Shown here piece after piece: positions 4,863 to 5,845 of a DNA stretch of 5,845 nt. This DNA comes from Spirochaetes bacterium RBG_16_67_19. Its GTDB lineage: Bacteria; Spirochaetota; Spirochaetia; SZUA-6; DRHE01. The DNA lies in assembly GCA_001829505.1 (NCBI GenBank), contig MIBK01000153.1:1-5845 (forward strand). Direction: 5' to 3'. Each line of letters opens with the position of its first letter. Position 1 is the stretch's first letter. The translations under genes were made by a program, and so were the position numbers. The notes beneath the pieces were generated by a model. The model made no database searches and had not been told where the DNA came from. It worked only from the letters and a program-made list of their open reading frames with translations.

Positions 4863-5546
4863 TCAGGTCAGCAGACCGTGGTCCAGGGCGTAGTGGATGA
4901 GCTCGGCCGTGGTGTGCAGCTGCAGCTTGGTCAGGATGCGCGCCCGGTAGGTGGCGACGGTCGACGGGCTCAGGGCCAGCTGGTGGGCGATCTGCTTGTT
5001 CGGCTGGCCCTGCCCCAGCAGGCGCAGAACCAGCAGCTCCCGCTCGGAGAGCTGCCCGTGGGCGGGCACCGCGACCCGGCCGCTCACCTCCAGGGCCAGC
5101 TGCTCGGCCTGGCGGGGGCTGATGTATACCCCGCCGGCGGCCGCCTTGCGCAGCGCCTGCACCAGCTCCTGGGGCACGCTGGCTTTCTCGATGTAGGCGC
5201 TGGCCCCGGCCCGGATGGCGCGCACGGCGTACTGCTGCTCGGAGTGCATGCTCAGCAGGACCACGGCCGGCGCGGTGAAACCCCTTGCTGGAGCTTTGGC
5301 CGGCCCGCCGGCCGCCCTAGGCGGCCCGCCGGCCGCCAGCAGCTCGCCGAGCACCTCCAGGCCGCTGCGGTCCGGCAGGCTGATGTCCAGCACGACCACG
5401 TCGCAGGCCGTCCCGGCCAGGACGTCGAACAGCTCCGCGGCGCTGCCAGCCTCCCCGACCACCCGGATGTCCGGATGGACGCCGAGGGTCTGCTTCAGCC
5501 CTTCGCGGAAGATGGGGTGGTCGTCGCAGATCAGCACCCGTACCAT
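4863..5546 (-). CDS. NarL/FixJ-family response regulator with receiver insertion
   Basis: A 227-residue DNA-binding response regulator. The receiver domain (1-125) has acidic residues D8 and D9, phospho-acceptor D54 in VVLDISLPD, S99 in LLSMHSE, and K121 in YIEKAS. The LuxR-type helix-turn-helix (166-220) reads LSERELLVLRLLGQG, NKQIAHQLALSPSTVATYR, ILTKLQLHTTAELIHYA. All residues needed for phosphorylation are present, so it should be a working cytoplasmic transcription regulator. Residues 71-92, between helix 3 and strand 4, are a Gly/Ala/Pro-rich insertion of about 17-20 residues beyond the usual NarL length, containing the duplicated block AAGGP. The gene starts 12 bases after the kinase stop with only a weak GGA-type ribosome site, implying co-translation with the kinase. 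Targets are unknown. The symmetric promoter just downstream (4777-4816) is one candidate. Confidence 0.93.
   Translation of the reverse strand: MVRVLICDDHPIFREGLKQTLGVHPDIRVVGEAGSAAELFDVLAGTACDVVVLDISLPDRSGLEVLGELLAAGGPPRAAGGPAKAPARGFTAPAVVLLSMHSEQQYAVRAIRAGASAYIEKASVPQELVQALRKAAAGGVYISPRQAEQLALEVSGRVAVPAHGQLSERELLVLRLLGQGQPNKQIAHQLALSPSTVATYRARILTKLQLHTTAELIHYALDHGLLT
5298..5337 (-). repeat. Tandem 16-base direct repeat with strong hairpins inside the response regulator gene
   Basis: The 16-base block at 5301-5316 is repeated exactly at 5322-5337, a 21-base period that keeps the reading frame. Each copy is nearly self-complementary: 5320-5326 pairs with 5331-5337 (7 bp, loop 4) and 5298-5303 pairs with 5308-5313 (6 bp, loop 4). 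The repeat encodes the AAGGP-PR-AAGGP insertion in the receiver domain. A recent slippage duplication or a captured palindromic element are both possible origins. Confidence 0.75.
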
Positions 5547-5558
5547 GCCATCCGGCCG

Positions 5559-5845
5559 CTATCCGGCCGCCTCCAGGGGGATCTCCACGCTCAGGGTGGT
5601 CCCCGTCTTCGGCCGGCCCTGGATGCGCACCCGGCCGCCGAAGTGGGCCGCGCGCTCCCGCATGCCGATCAGGCCGAAGGATTCGGGGCCCTCGGCCTGG
5701 GCCGGGGTGATGCCGCGGCCATCGTCGCGCACCGTGGCCTTGAGCAGCCCGCCGTCGGCCTCCACCCGGATGGCCACGCAGGAGGCCCCGGCATGCCGGG
5801 CCACGTTGGTCAGGGCTTCCTGCACGATGCGGAACAGGGCGGTGG
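5559..5845 (-). CDS. Sensor histidine kinase, C-terminal ATPase domain (partial, cut by window end)
   Basis: The last 94 residues of a histidine kinase of the HisKA_3/NarX-like class; the frame stays open to the window edge, so the gene starts outside. The GHKL ATP-binding domain is visible in order: the N box FRIVQEALTNVARHAGA, the G1 box VRDDGRGI, the G2 box FGLIGMRERAAHFGG, and the closing GTTLSVEIP strand. The stop TAG is at 5561-5559 and the response regulator ATG follows 12 bases later, so the two form a cognate pair in one transcript. This class autophosphorylates a His in a dimerisation domain and passes phosphate to a NarL-type partner. The sensing and dimerisation parts are not in the window, so the signal cannot be guessed. 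Confidence 0.93.
   Translation of the reverse strand, partial: TALFRIVQEALTNVARHAGASCVAIRVEADGGLLKATVRDDGRGITPAQAEGPESFGLIGMRERAAHFGGRVRIQGRPKTGTTLSVEIPLEAAG

Noticed and set aside
4848..4867. Direct repeat CTGTCAGG (4848-4855 and 4860-4867)
   Set aside because: Two 8-base copies partly within the response regulator stop region; too short to separate from chance.

Overview
This is a GC-rich bacterial window, apart from a few short AT-rich regulatory gaps. It holds eight protein genes, all on the minus strand, so transcription runs from position 5845 towards position 1. Two genes are cut by the window edges: a sensor histidine kinase at the right and glutamate synthase at the left. The sequence does not fix the organism. 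A divergent LysM domain paired with a lipoprotein whose lipobox is loose is reminiscent of spirochaetes, but that is a weak inference; other GC-rich Gram-negative lineages remain possible.

Reading in the direction of transcription there are four blocks. (1) 5845-4863 is a two-component system: the end of a HisKA_3-type kinase (5845-5559), then a NarL/FixJ-family response regulator (5546-4863). The regulator carries an unusual low-complexity insertion made by a short tandem duplication. (2) 4862-4716 is a 147-base gap with the clearest regulatory structure in the window: a perfect TATAAT box, an inverted repeat bracketing it, a 10-base T tract upstream, and a hairpin where the transcript should begin. 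(3) 4715-3045 is a tight three-gene operon: a small winged-helix protein, a helical lipoprotein, and a secreted helical/LysM protein. Spacing is 4 bases and then a 4-base ATGA overlap. A 12-bp perfect hairpin closes it. (4) 2977-1 is a metabolic block: an M20-peptidase-like protein that appears to have lost its metal and catalytic residues, glucosyl-3-phosphoglycerate synthase (gpgS, TTG start, probably translationally coupled), and the 5' part of gltB. A promoter-like TTGACA overlaps the gpgS stop codon.

Functionally, block 3 looks like a cell-envelope module under its own promoter. Block 4 joins synthesis of a negatively charged compatible solute precursor (glucosyl-3-phosphoglycerate) to glutamate synthesis. 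In some bacteria glucosylglycerate replaces glutamate as the K+ counter-ion when nitrogen is scarce, so the adjacency is suggestive. The most unusual items are the degenerate M20 homologue ahead of gpgS, the receiver-domain insertion, and the symmetric promoter region at 4720-4830. No tRNA, rRNA, CRISPR array, insertion sequence or phage gene was seen.
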